Assembly: GCA_028289245.1 (NCBI GenBank)
Contig: JAQGGT010000004.1
Span: 363,620-427,619 of the forward strand
Source: Candidatus Saccharimonadota bacterium
GTDB taxonomy: Bacteria > Patescibacteriota > Saccharimonadia > Saccharimonadales > UBA4665
Direction of reading: 5' to 3'
Length of the DNA stretch: 64,000 nucleotides
The translations under genes were made by a program, and so were the position numbers. Shown in pieces: positions 1 to 7,592 of the stretch (its first letter is position 1; each line of letters opens with the position of its first letter). The notes below the pieces were generated by a model. It was not told the origin of the DNA. It worked only from the letters and a program-made list of their open reading frames with translations, and did no database searches.

Positions 1-1093
1 TGCGGACTGCTTCCTGGCTGTGCTTGCCATCTAAAGGATCCAACAGTAGATCATACAGCCCCAGCACTAATTGCTGTTTGGCTTCCGGAAGCAGGCTAAA
101 GGCCTCGTCCATCACCACCTGGCCTTGATCAGGTAGCAGATTCGCCACCACTACCTCCACGCCGCCGCCAGTCCGGGCTACCAACTGCCGCGCATTGCCA
201 TTCTGAGTGAGCGCTAGCTGTAGGCGGCGGCCACTGGCATCAATTAGTGGATAGCTCAGCCAGTGATGTACATAGTCTTGGGGTACGCTTTCGCGGCCTG
301 GACGGTATACATATGCTGGAATAGGTAGCAGTCCTTGCTTATTCATGGATTTATGCAGCTCCCAACTCGCTTTGCGAACTAGTGCTGCTTCGTAGGCGAC
401 CAGCAGCTGCTCGCTGCGGCGCTGGGCTTGGCCATCAATAAAGGCTTGGATGTACTGCTGATTTTCGGCAGTGTACGGGGTCGCCGGGTTTTGCCTTAGC
501 AGCGCCCGCAAAGACTCAATAATGCGGTAGCGCGGCGTTTCGTCATCACTGGCCGTGACATAGATCGAGTCATCATGTATTTCGCTGCCGAGTTGCACGT
601 AGCTACACAAACCATCGGCGCGGAGGGCAAATGTTGCCAAGGGCAATAGCGTGTCGGCGCCGATCTTAGCGGCCAACATGGGGAGCCGTTCAGCCGGCGC
701 TGCTGGAATCTCTCGGGTAGCTGGTGCCGATACTGCTTTGGCGCCCAACCATCGCCGTTTCGTGGCTGGAGCCGGCGCCATAATAGATTCAGCTTTTGAG
801 ACTGGTGTGGCGATCACGACTAAATCAACGGGCCGACCATCAACATAAAACTGGCTGCTCTTTGCGACATCAACTTCGAGGACGTCAAAACTCGATCGAT
901 ACTCGACGTTGTCTACTACGTAATAGTCTGCCGTTACGGATAGGCGATCAGCATATTTTTCGTGGTCTTTAAATTTCTTGTGTACTAGGTGACTCAGGTC
1001 GGCGGCGGCAATGCTACAGTCCGAGAATTCCATGCCGAGCGCCCCGCCGAGCAGCGAGGGAACTTGTTCTGAATCAGTTTCGGGGCTAGCCAC
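1..1093 (-). CDS. unknown protein, 3' end beyond window
   Basis: Open reading frame of 364 codons without a stop that runs off the left edge, so the C-terminus is missing. I chose the GTG at 1093 because GGAG lies 9 nt upstream; the first in-frame ATG is 20 codons further in. There is no signal peptide or membrane segment in the visible part. A Pro/Ala-rich stretch (about residues 100-140) separates an N-terminal part from a C-terminal part that includes AYVYRPGRESVPQDYVHHW. I do not recognise a family. The next gene is divergent, 120 bp away. Real coding is supported by the long uninterrupted frame and the ribosome binding site; function is unknown. Confidence 0.75.
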   Translation of the reverse strand, partial: MASPETDSEQVPSLLGGALGMEFSDCSIAAADLSHLVHKKFKDHEKYADRLSVTADYYVVDNVEYRSSFDVLEVDVAKSSQFYVDGRPVDLVVIATPVSKAESIMAPAPATKRRWLGAKAVSAPATREIPAAPAERLPMLAAKIGADTLLPLATFALRADGLCSYVQLGSEIHDDSIYVTASDDETPRYRIIESLRALLRQNPATPYTAENQQYIQAFIDGQAQRRSEQLLVAYEAALVRKASWELHKSMNKQGLLPIPAYVYRPGRESVPQDYVHHWLSYPLIDASGRRLQLALTQNGNARQLVARTGGGVEVVVANLLPDQGQVVMDEAFSLLPEAKQQLVLGLYDLLLDPLDGKHSQEAVR

Positions 1094-1213
1094 GGACGAA
1101 CACTCCAAGATCAATAATTTACAAATTTTACCATATTAGTTATCTAAATACAATAGAACGGTCATTCAGTTCCATCTGTTACAATTGGGGCATACTCCGT
1201 AAAAAGGATCCCT

Positions 1214-2899
1214 ATGGAAGAAAAAGCCGCCATTCACCACGCCAGAGGCTTCAGCGCTCAGCAAAAGAAAATCGCCCTCCTGATTGTAGCCTTCGCGTTT
1301 GTGATGGATCTGCTCGATAGCACGATTGTTAACGTGGCCATTCCCTCCATCCAGGCCAACTTGGGCGCTAGCTACAGCACTATCCAGTGGCTAGTGGCTG
1401 GTTACTCGCTGACCTTCGCACTATTGCTGATCACCGGGGGTCGCATGGGCGATGTTTTTGGCTATAAAAAAATCTTTATGATTGGGGTGACCGGTTTTAC
1501 CATTGCCTCGTTGCTCACCGGCATTGCACCCACGCCAACCTTTTTAGTAATCGCCCGGCTGATCCAAGGCGCCATGGCGGCGCTGATGGTACCGCAAGTG
1601 ATGTCGCTAATGCAAGTCATTTATGAGCCGCAAGAGCGGGCCGGAGTCATGGGACTGTTCGGCATGCTCGGTGGGCTGGCGGCATCACTGGGGCCGATTA
1701 TTGGCGGCCTGCTCATTAAAGCTAATATTTTTAATCTCGATTGGCGACCAATTTTCTTGATCAACTTACCGGTCGGTATTTTTGCGCTGGTTGCCGGTGC
1801 TAAATATCTCCCAGACGGCAAGTCCGAGCACCCGCTCCATATTGACCTGGTAGGTACGGGCATAATCATCGTGGCACTCAGTTTGTTGGTCTTCCCGCTG
1901 ATTGAAGGTCGCGATCTCGACTGGCCGCTATGGTCAATCTTGCTACTCGTTTTGTCGATACCGGCGCTCGGCTTTTTTGGTTGGTATGAACGACGTAAAG
2001 ATTCTATCGATCACTCGGCACTCATCGTACCGGCACTGTTTAAGGTCAGGACCTTTATAAGCGGCCTCGGCCTCAACATCATCGTCGAATCGATTCTGAT
2101 TGGCTATTTTCTAACCAGTACCTTGGTGATGCAGATCGGCCTTGGGTATAGCCCAATCAAAGCCGCGCTCACCGCCATTCCGGTGGCCATCGGTATGACG
2201 CTCGGCTTTGCCGTCTTAGGTCAAAAATTGATTGCTACCCTCGGCCGACGGGTACTGATTGTAGCAGCCACAATTTTTGCTGTTGGCCTGCTGATTACCA
2301 CCTCCATTTTCACGCACTATACATTGCACGCCGCGCCGTGGCAGTTTATTCCGAGCTTCCTCATTACCGGCATTGGCCTGTCACTGCTGATGATCCCGAT
2401 TTTCTCCGCGGCGCTGCAAGATGTCGACCCAACGCACGCCGGTTCGGCTTCCGGCATTTTAAATGCCGTACAACAAGTTGGCGCTGCCATCGGCATTGCC
2501 ATTATAGGCGTGATTTTCTTTGGCCAGCTCAACACCGGTTCGCTGCAGAGCTTTAGCGACGCCGAGCCCGGGCTGCGCAGCAGCTTGAGCGCCCAGCACA
2601 TCCCCGCTGGCGTACAGGATGAAATCGTGGCCAGCACCCGTACTTGCTTCCACGACCGTAGCACCGAAAAAGATTCGAGTGTCGTGCCCGCCAGCTGCAA
2701 GCAAGCCCAATCCGGCCCCGGCAGTCAAGCCGTCAGCCAAGCCATTAGCCGCAGCGCCCGCGAAGCCAACGCCCATAACTTTGCCAGTGCCTTCCGAGCC
2801 AGTATCATCTACATCATTTTGCTGCTCTTTGTTATCTCGGCGCTTAGCTTCACCTTACCCAAAAAGTTCCGCATGATTGAGGAAGGCGCAGTTGCCTAG
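1214..2899 (+). CDS. MFS multidrug exporter, DHA2 (EmrB/QacA) family
   Basis: A 561-residue polytopic membrane protein with the pattern of 14-TM drug:proton antiporters. MDLLDSTIVNVAIPSIQ in helix 1 matches the DHA2 LD-TIVNVA signature, and GGRMGDVFGYKKIF is the loop 2-3 motif A of the major facilitator superfamily. LGPIIGG resembles the antiporter motif C. The loop before the last helix (about residues 465-520) is long and Ser/Ala-rich. It probably exports toxic amphiphiles; the substrate cannot be read from sequence. AAGGA lies 7 nt before the ATG. The HIT gene starts immediately after the stop, so the two are probably cotranscribed. A second DHA2 exporter lies at 11953. Confidence 0.9.
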   Translation: MEEKAAIHHARGFSAQQKKIALLIVAFAFVMDLLDSTIVNVAIPSIQANLGASYSTIQWLVAGYSLTFALLLITGGRMGDVFGYKKIFMIGVTGFTIASLLTGIAPTPTFLVIARLIQGAMAALMVPQVMSLMQVIYEPQERAGVMGLFGMLGGLAASLGPIIGGLLIKANIFNLDWRPIFLINLPVGIFALVAGAKYLPDGKSEHPLHIDLVGTGIIIVALSLLVFPLIEGRDLDWPLWSILLLVLSIPALGFFGWYERRKDSIDHSALIVPALFKVRTFISGLGLNIIVESILIGYFLTSTLVMQIGLGYSPIKAALTAIPVAIGMTLGFAVLGQKLIATLGRRVLIVAATIFAVGLLITTSIFTHYTLHAAPWQFIPSFLITGIGLSLLMIPIFSAALQDVDPTHAGSASGILNAVQQVGAAIGIAIIGVIFFGQLNTGSLQSFSDAEPGLRSSLSAQHIPAGVQDEIVASTRTCFHDRSTEKDSSVVPASCKQAQSGPGSQAVSQAISRSAREANAHNFASAFRASIIYIILLLFVISALSFTLPKKFRMIEEGAVA

Positions 2900-3352
2900 G
2901 TGAGCGACACTATTTTCGATAAAATTGTCAGTGGCGAAATACCCAGCTACCGCGTGTGGGAAGATGACAACTATCTAGCCTTCCTAACACCTTTTCCTAA
3001 TACACCCGGCCTAACGGTAGTCATTCCCAAAACCAATCCCGGCGACTACCTGTTCGACATCGATGATTCGGTCTACGTGGGCTTATTAGCGGCCGTCAAA
3101 ACTGTCGCTAAGCTGCTGGAGACAGCGCTCGGCGTCCAACGCGTGGCCTTGGTATTCGAGGGTACCGGCGTGGCCTACGTACATGCTAAACTCTACCCGC
3201 TACACGGTGAGCTGGCCGGTCAAACCGACGTGTGGAGCGATCACACCGAGTTTGTCGAAAACTACCGCGGCTACATCACCACCATCGAAGGCCCGAAGAT
3301 GGATGACGCCGAGCTATTAGCTATTCAAGCTAAGATTCGCGAGGCAGCATGA
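2900..3352 (+). CDS. HIT-family protein with atypical histidine triad
   Basis: A 150-residue protein with HIT architecture: N-terminal IFDKIVSGEIPSYRVWEDD, a central LTVVIPK strand and a C-terminal active-site strand. HIT proteins hydrolyse or transfer nucleotides from dinucleoside polyphosphates and aminoacyl-AMP. The usual HxHxHxx is here YVHAKLY: the middle, catalytic histidine is kept but the first and third positions are Tyr and Lys. Another His follows four residues later (PLHGE). The gene starts with GTG directly after the exporter stop codon and overlaps the next gene by 4 bp (ATGA), so it is in an operon. Family assignment is firm; activity is less certain because of the triad. Confidence 0.85.
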   Translation: MSDTIFDKIVSGEIPSYRVWEDDNYLAFLTPFPNTPGLTVVIPKTNPGDYLFDIDDSVYVGLLAAVKTVAKLLETALGVQRVALVFEGTGVAYVHAKLYPLHGELAGQTDVWSDHTEFVENYRGYITTIEGPKMDDAELLAIQAKIREAA

Positions 3353-3858
3353 ATCTACTACTGCTCGGCGGCAACAGCCTGCGCAACCAGGCCTGGATTC
3401 ATCAAGTGAGCGACAGCCTAGCCGGCGATTTTGCAACCCGCACCGTTATTGACTACCGTCACTGGCAGACTGGCGAGCCAAACCTCGACTTCGCCCACGA
3501 ATTATCACAAATTGCCACTGCTGCCACTACCCTCGGCGAGTACGCCGTCTTCGCCAAATCGGCCGGCAGCATCTTAGCGCTCGAAGCCATCCAGCAAGGC
3601 ATTTTACGGCCTAATCGAGCAGTTTTTACCGGTCTGGCACTGCCAATGGTCGGCGAGCACCCTGCAGCGCTCGAAGCCCTGCGCACCGCCACAATCCCAA
3701 TCACTATTTTGCAAAACGATAGCGACCCTGTCGCCTCATACGCCGAAGTTGCGGCAGCCTTACGCGACAACAACATCACTAGCGTTGAGCTAGTATCGTT
3801 GCCCGGCGATAGCCATGACTACGACGATCTAGGCGTTATCCGCAGCGCCCTCATCTAG
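3349..3858 (+). CDS. small alpha/beta-hydrolase-fold protein
   Basis: A 169-residue protein whose features fit a compact serine hydrolase of the RBBP9/YdeN type. Its N-terminus is LLLLGGNSLRNQAWIHQV, a nucleophile-elbow-like FAKSAGS (Ser in the GxSxG position with Ala replacing the first Gly) sits near residue 67, an acid candidate is NDSDPVA, and a late GDSHDY could supply the catalytic His. The reaction is unknown, probably an esterase or thioesterase. Translation is coupled to the HIT gene by ATGA overlap. The 3' end overlaps the convergent response regulator by 30 bp. Confidence 0.7.
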   Translation: MNLLLLGGNSLRNQAWIHQVSDSLAGDFATRTVIDYRHWQTGEPNLDFAHELSQIATAATTLGEYAVFAKSAGSILALEAIQQGILRPNRAVFTGLALPMVGEHPAALEALRTATIPITILQNDSDPVASYAEVAAALRDNNITSVELVSLPGDSHDYDDLGVIRSALI

Positions 3859-4422
3859 GGGCTGCGAGGTTGGTGGTAAGAGGTCTTGAACGGGCAAAGT
3901 ATGCGTGATCGGGGCTACTGGCTCAGGGGGCGGCGATGCCAGAGGCATTTGCTCTACGACCGTCGTCATTGGGGAAGGCGTTGGTGCTGGAGCGGCTGCA
4001 GCCGGCAGTTCGAGCGAAGTATCCTCTTCTTGGTCGGCCGGTTTGAGAATGGCGTCTACCAGCACATCGAGCTGGTCATTGGATAAATTAGCCTTTACGG
4101 CGTAGCCTTCGATGCCTTGTTCACGCAAACCGGGAGGTGCATCAGCTTCGTTGAGATTCGAGATAATCATCACCTTGATGTGCTTACCCCAGTCGCTCTT
4201 ACGCATCGTTTGCAGGATCTGGTCGCCGGCAATTTTAGGCACCATCAGGTCGAGTAGCACCAGATCTGGCAGCTCTTTCTCGATTAACGCCAGTGCCTCG
4301 ACGCCGTCGTAGGCCACAAAGCATTGGTAGCCGAGAATTTCCATCCGCGTCCGATAGATATCGGCGAGCGCAACATTATCATCAACGATAACGATCTTAG
4401 CTGATTTGCCGAACGGTTCCAT
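3829..4422 (-). CDS. CheY-like receiver protein with Pro/Ala-rich tail
   Basis: Residues 9-125 form a receiver domain: acidic pair VDDN, phospho-acceptor Asp in DLVLLDLMVP, conserved Thr/Ser position as IISN, and Lys in GYAVKA. The final ~70 residues are low-complexity Pro/Ala/Thr with no output domain. It probably signals by protein-protein contact. No histidine kinase is adjacent, so the partner is unknown. The promoter reads TACAAT 7 nt before ATG, indicating a leaderless mRNA. The 3' end overlaps the convergent hydrolase gene. Confidence 0.88.
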   Translation of the reverse strand: MEPFGKSAKIVIVDDNVALADIYRTRMEILGYQCFVAYDGVEALALIEKELPDLVLLDLMVPKIAGDQILQTMRKSDWGKHIKVMIISNLNEADAPPGLREQGIEGYAVKANLSNDQLDVLVDAILKPADQEEDTSLELPAAAAPAPTPSPMTTVVEQMPLASPPPEPVAPITHTLPVQDLLPPTSQPLDEGAADNA

Positions 4423-4429
4423 GCTATCG

Positions 4430-4435
4430 ATTGTA
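4430..4435 (-). promoter_or_regulatory. -10 box for leaderless receiver gene
   Basis: TACAAT on the minus strand is separated by 7 nt from the ATG at 4422, so transcription should begin at or next to the start codon. No Shine-Dalgarno sequence is present. The -35 is weak. Confidence 0.6.
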
Positions 4436-4459
4436 GCGCACCGCTACGAAATTAACTAT

Positions 4460-4750
4460 CTATTGGGCGGCCGGGTCGGCGAGGTCGGCGGTTGCTTCGA
4501 TGTGGCCCATAGCCCGTAGCTGGGAAAGTACTGCTAACCCGGCAAAAGCGCTAGCTTCGGTGTAGTAGGCCGTGCCATGCTCGGGTGAATGGCTGGATAT
4601 TTCATGACCCTTTACTAGGGCAATGGCGGCGAGCGTTTCGAGCTCTTCGGTGTCGAGCTCAAGTATGGCTTGGGCTTTTTCGCGACGTTCGTCAACTAGA
4701 GGGCGAGGTTTTGGCTGCGGCGCAACTGGTTGCTTATTTCTACCTAACAT
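4460..4750 (-). CDS. small unknown protein, 96 aa
   Basis: A short soluble protein. The ATG at 4750 is preferred over the one at 4759 because GGAG is 9 nt before 4750 but directly abuts 4759. The N-terminus is basic and Pro-rich (NKQPVAPQPKPRP), followed by a predicted helical region with ILELDTEELETLAAIALVKG and HSPEHGTAYYTEA. No known domain recognised. It lies between the receiver gene and the G5-domain protein on the same strand. Confidence 0.65.
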   Translation of the reverse strand: MLGRNKQPVAPQPKPRPLVDERREKAQAILELDTEELETLAAIALVKGHEISSHSPEHGTAYYTEASAFAGLAVLSQLRAMGHIEATADLADPAAQ

Positions 4751-4821
4751 GTGCTGCATCTCCTATTTTTTATTATTTTACAATAGGATTATATCACACT
4801 TGGGTTAATTTGTCAATTGTA

Positions 4822-5655
4822 TTAGGTTGCGTCTGGGGTTGACGGATCGGCAGGCGGATCGGTGCCTGGGTCAGCCGGAGGCGGGTCGACGGGAGCAACG
4901 TAGGTGCCAATGGTGGAGGTTTGATCTACCGGCTGGGTAATTACCGTCGTTACGCTCGCGCCGCTGCGGCCAGTGGGGTAGCAAACCTTTTTCTGGCCAG
5001 CATGGCCTTGGTTTATGATAGTCACCACACCGCTAGTAACCGCTGGGTCTTCTACGGGCGTCGCGACAGTATAGGCGATGCTGATGATGTCACAATCAGG
5101 GGTAGTTGGCGTGGCATTCGTGGCCGCCGAAGTTGGTGTTGGCTCGGTGGGAGTAGTGTTGACTTTAGCCGACGCGGTCGCGCCTGCAGCAGTGGTGGGG
5201 CTCAGTGACTTACTGGTATCTTTGCTAGTGTCAGTGGTGCTGACTTTGGTCTGTTTGGCGGTGGCGCGGGCCTGCAACTGGCCACTACCGTTGTGGACGC
5301 CAAAGACGAGTACTAAGCCAACAACAACGACAATACTAGCGAAGGCTGCCATCATGGCCAGCTTGAGGCTGCGGGTGGATGGTAACTCCTCAGGGGCGGC
5401 GTATGTAAGCGAGACAACCCGCGACGGCTCCTGGATATAGCGCTTGTCGCCAAGCTCATATTCTGGTCCCTCGACACGGTACAGGCCGCCAATTTTGAGG
5501 CCGCGAATCAGGCGCAGGTTCCGACTCACCGTCAGCATGCTGTCCTCGTCGTTCTCAAATAAAAATTGCACGTAACGCTGGCCCGGCTTGTATTGACGCT
5601 TCACGAGCGTTCCCACAAAACTAAAGTCAGATTCCGCAGCTCCCACGGTTGGCAT
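4822..5655 (-). CDS. single-pass membrane protein with C-terminal G5-like domain
   Basis: A 277-residue protein in three parts. Residues 8-85 are a small beta-rich domain facing the cytoplasm (FVGTLVKRQYKPGQRYVQFL through GLYRVEGPEY), which might be an OB-like fold. Residues about 97-120 form one transmembrane helix (MMAAFASIVVVVGLVLVFGV). A Thr/Ser/Ala-rich linker follows, then a region near 205-255 (VVTIINQGHAGQKKVCYPTG to TVITQPVDQTSTIGTYV) that resembles a G5 domain, found in cell-wall proteins that bind glycans or peptidoglycan. It ends in a Pro-rich tail. GAGGGG precedes the ATG. Likely a sensor or anchor at the wall; the exact role is unknown. Confidence 0.75.
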   Translation of the reverse strand: MPTVGAAESDFSFVGTLVKRQYKPGQRYVQFLFENDEDSMLTVSRNLRLIRGLKIGGLYRVEGPEYELGDKRYIQEPSRVVSLTYAAPEELPSTRSLKLAMMAAFASIVVVVGLVLVFGVHNGSGQLQARATAKQTKVSTTDTSKDTSKSLSPTTAAGATASAKVNTTPTEPTPTSAATNATPTTPDCDIISIAYTVATPVEDPAVTSGVVTIINQGHAGQKKVCYPTGRSGASVTTVITQPVDQTSTIGTYVAPVDPPPADPGTDPPADPSTPDAT

Positions 5656-5711
5656 AGCCCCTCACTCCCACAGATTATGCTTACGTTAATCATACCGCGG
5701 CCACCAAATAA

Positions 5712-5741
5712 TTGCCAGCAGTTTCTCAGCAGGCGTATACT
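5712..5741 (+). promoter_or_regulatory. promoter, leaderless VOC gene
   Basis: TTGCCA (5712-5717), 18-nt spacer, TATACT (5736-5741), then 6 nt to ATG 5748. The predicted transcription start falls on the start codon. This also argues against an upstream TTG start at 5712, which would sit inside the -35 element. Confidence 0.7.
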
Positions 5742-5747
5742 ACTGAT

Positions 5748-6131
5748 ATGATTAAAGATAGCCATGCCTTTAGCGGTTTTTCGGTCAACGATATCGCCGC
5801 TGCCAAAATGTTTTATGCCGATACGCTCGGCCTCACCGTCGAAGAAGCGATGATGGGCAACCTCACCCTGCACCTCGGTGGCGAAACCATCGCCCTGGTC
5901 TACCCCAAGCCGGATCACCAGCCAGCTACATTTACGATTCTCAACTTCCCGGTCGACAATATCGACGAAGCGGTAGCTGAGCTTCGGCAAAAAGGCATCG
6001 AGCTGGAGCACTACGACGGTCTCACCGACGAAGCCGGTATTGCTCGCGGTTTATCGGTCCAACGCGGCCCAGACATTGCTTGGTTCAAGGACCCGGCCGG
6101 CAATATTTTGTCGGTCTTGCAGCTCAGCTAA
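5748..6131 (+). CDS. VOC (glyoxalase/bleomycin-resistance fold) protein
   Basis: A 127-residue single-module vicinal-oxygen-chelate protein. [20 protein letters not shown] is the first beta-alpha unit, and [11 protein letters not shown] is the typical terminal strand (D-P-x-G-N). Members bind metals or small hydrophobic ligands such as glyoxal adducts or antibiotics. The metal ligands are not obviously complete: the first strand has His5, and the terminal strand lacks the usual Glu. The start is fixed by the leaderless promoter. It is convergent with msrB, 9 bp apart. Confidence 0.85.
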   Translation: MIKDSHAFSGFSVNDIAAAKMFYADTLGLTVEEAMMGNLTLHLGGETIALVYPKPDHQPATFTILNFPVDNIDEAVAELRQKGIELEHYDGLTDEAGIARGLSVQRGPDIAWFKDPAGNILSVLQLS

Positions 6132-6140
6132 CTGCGCTAC

Positions 6141-6545
6141 TTACTTTTTGGCCTCGAAGTCGAGCGCCGCCGAGTTAAGGCAGTAGCGCTGACCGCCACG
6201 ATCGATCGGTCCATCATCAAATACGTGGCCCAGATGTGAGCCGCAGTTCTTGCAGCTCACCGCTACTCGGTGCATGCCAAAGCTGTCATCATCAGTGAGA
6301 ATGATGTTTTCGGTAGTAACCGGGTCAGTGAAGCTCGGCCAGCCTGAACCGGATTCAAATTTAGTGTCACTGGCAAACAGCTCTTGGCCACAGGCAGCGC
6401 AATGATAGGTGCCATCGGCGTAATTATTAACATATTTGCCGGTAAATGGCTGCTCGGTACCCTTTTCACGCATCAGATAGTACTGCTCGGGCGTCAGCTT
6501 CTGTTTCCAATACTCATCAGTTTGTTGCATCATGTCTTGCGTCAT
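6141..6545 (-). CDS. msrB: peptide-methionine (R)-S-oxide reductase
   Basis: A 134-residue MsrB, which reduces methionine-R-sulfoxide in proteins. Two CxxC pairs bind zinc (CAACG and CKNCG), GSGWPSF is the family signature, and the catalytic Cys lies in RYCLNSAAL. HLGHVFDDGP is also diagnostic. The ATG at 6545 is 5 nt from GGAGG; another ATG immediately upstream abuts that site. No MsrA is fused or adjacent. It fits the oxidative stress theme together with NiSOD at 13.8 kb. Confidence 0.95.
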   Translation of the reverse strand: MTQDMMQQTDEYWKQKLTPEQYYLMREKGTEQPFTGKYVNNYADGTYHCAACGQELFASDTKFESGSGWPSFTDPVTTENIILTDDDSFGMHRVAVSCKNCGSHLGHVFDDGPIDRGGQRYCLNSAALDFEAKK

Positions 6546-6692
6546 CATTTCCTCCGCGTCTTATACACTATAGTATGAACGTGCTTTCGGCCAAACGTCA
6601 ATTAAACATCCGACAAAATTGAAAAAGTTAATAATTATTTAATCTTTACCTGCAATACTATGCATAGGTAATAATTAAAGAATCCTTAAAAT

Positions 6693-7436
6693 ATGAGAAT
6701 ACTCCTTATAGAAGACGATCACGGCATCAGTCTGGCCCTCCGACAGGCGCTATCCACGGTGTATGTCATGGATATCGTGGATAACGGAGCCGACGGTATT
6801 AGCAGCGCTGCGCGCGGTGGCTACGATATTATTTTGCTGGATCTTAACTTGCCCGATATGCACGGCCTCGAGGTCTGCACGCAGATGCGGGCCAAGGGGG
6901 TCACCGCGCCGATTCTCATCCTTACGGCCGACACGGCTGTCATTCGTAAAATTGGCTTGCTCGATGCCGGTGCCGACGATTACCTCACTAAGCCATTTAG
7001 CTTGGGCGAGCTCAAGGCCCGTATCCGGGTGCTGGACCGCCGCCAGAGCCAAAATCGCGACAACACGCCCCGGAAATTATATCTAGATGATCTTGAGCTC
7101 GACAGCGTCACCCATTTTGTAGCTCGGGCCGGAAAATTAATTAAGCTGCGCCGCAAGGAATTCGCGATGCTAGAGTGCCTGCTGCAAAACAGTGGCGCTG
7201 TCGTTACGCGCGAAATCCTGGCCGCGCACGCCTGGCCAGAGAATGAAGACCCCTGGACAAATACCATTGATGTCCACATCAAATACCTGCGCGACAAAAT
7301 TGACCGCCCATTTGGCAGACCGCTCATAAAGACGGTCCATGGACTTGGCTACAAGATCGAGGCACCACGATCGGTAGTAAATAAAACGAAAGGGGGGGAT
7401 GTATATGAGCGATCTGTTACAAGCAGTTCTCAGTGA
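6693..7436 (+). CDS. OmpR/PhoB-family response regulator
   Basis: A 247-residue transcription factor. The receiver domain has MRILLIEDDHG, phospho-Asp in IILLDLNLPD (near residue 51), ILTAD and the Lys in DYLTKPFSLGEL. The C-terminal winged helix is of the OmpR type (LIKLRRKEFAMLECLLQ, then TIDVHIKYLRDKID and IKTVHGLGYKI). A histidine kinase follows at 7593 with a small peptide ORF and a terminator in between. The 3' end overlaps the peptide ORF by 32 nt. No clear Shine-Dalgarno or leaderless -10 was found upstream; the A/T-rich region before the start probably holds the promoter. Confidence 0.93.
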   Translation: MRILLIEDDHGISLALRQALSTVYVMDIVDNGADGISSAARGGYDIILLDLNLPDMHGLEVCTQMRAKGVTAPILILTADTAVIRKIGLLDAGADDYLTKPFSLGELKARIRVLDRRQSQNRDNTPRKLYLDDLELDSVTHFVARAGKLIKLRRKEFAMLECLLQNSGAVVTREILAAHAWPENEDPWTNTIDVHIKYLRDKIDRPFGRPLIKTVHGLGYKIEAPRSVVNKTKGGDVYERSVTSSSQ

Positions 7437-7521
7437 CCAGTCAGTTCGGTCAGCTGAGGCGCTACCGCTCGCAGCTGCAAAGACTGCGAGTGAATTTAAT
7501 CCTTGGGTAACCTTGGAGTAG
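7405..7521 (+). CDS. candidate 38-aa peptide between regulator and kinase
   Basis: A short ORF overlapping the 3' end of the response regulator in another frame. It has one of the strongest ribosome binding sites in the window: AAGGGGGGG ending 6 nt before the ATG. An ATG two codons upstream is in the same frame. The peptide starts MSDLLQAVLSDQSVRS, continues with an Ala-rich helix-like segment (EALPLAAAKTASE) and ends FNPWVTLE. There are no Cys and no signal peptide. A rho-independent terminator follows the stop by 4 nt. The function is unknown; a leader-type or signalling peptide is possible. It is too short for normal gene callers. Confidence 0.55.
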   Translation: MSDLLQAVLSDQSVRSAEALPLAAAKTASEFNPWVTLE

Positions 7522-7525
7522 CCAG

Positions 7526-7557
7526 GGGCGGGTCGCAAATGCGGCCCGTCTTTTTTT
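7526..7557 (+). terminator. rho-independent terminator
   Basis: The G+C-rich stem GGGTCGC/GCGGCCC with an AAAT loop is followed by TTTTTTT. It ends the regulator-peptide transcript before the kinase gene. Confidence 0.85.
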
Positions 7558-7592
7558 ATAACAGCGATAACAGCGTATAATTACCAAATACC

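Noticed and set aside
651..848. Plus-strand ORF of 65 codons near the left edge
   Set aside because: It lies opposite the long minus-strand frame from 1093 that has a good ribosome site; it has no start signal of its own.
5712..5747. TTG start giving a 12-residue longer VOC protein
   Set aside because: This segment contains the -35 and -10 boxes; the ATG at 5748 fits the leaderless pattern.
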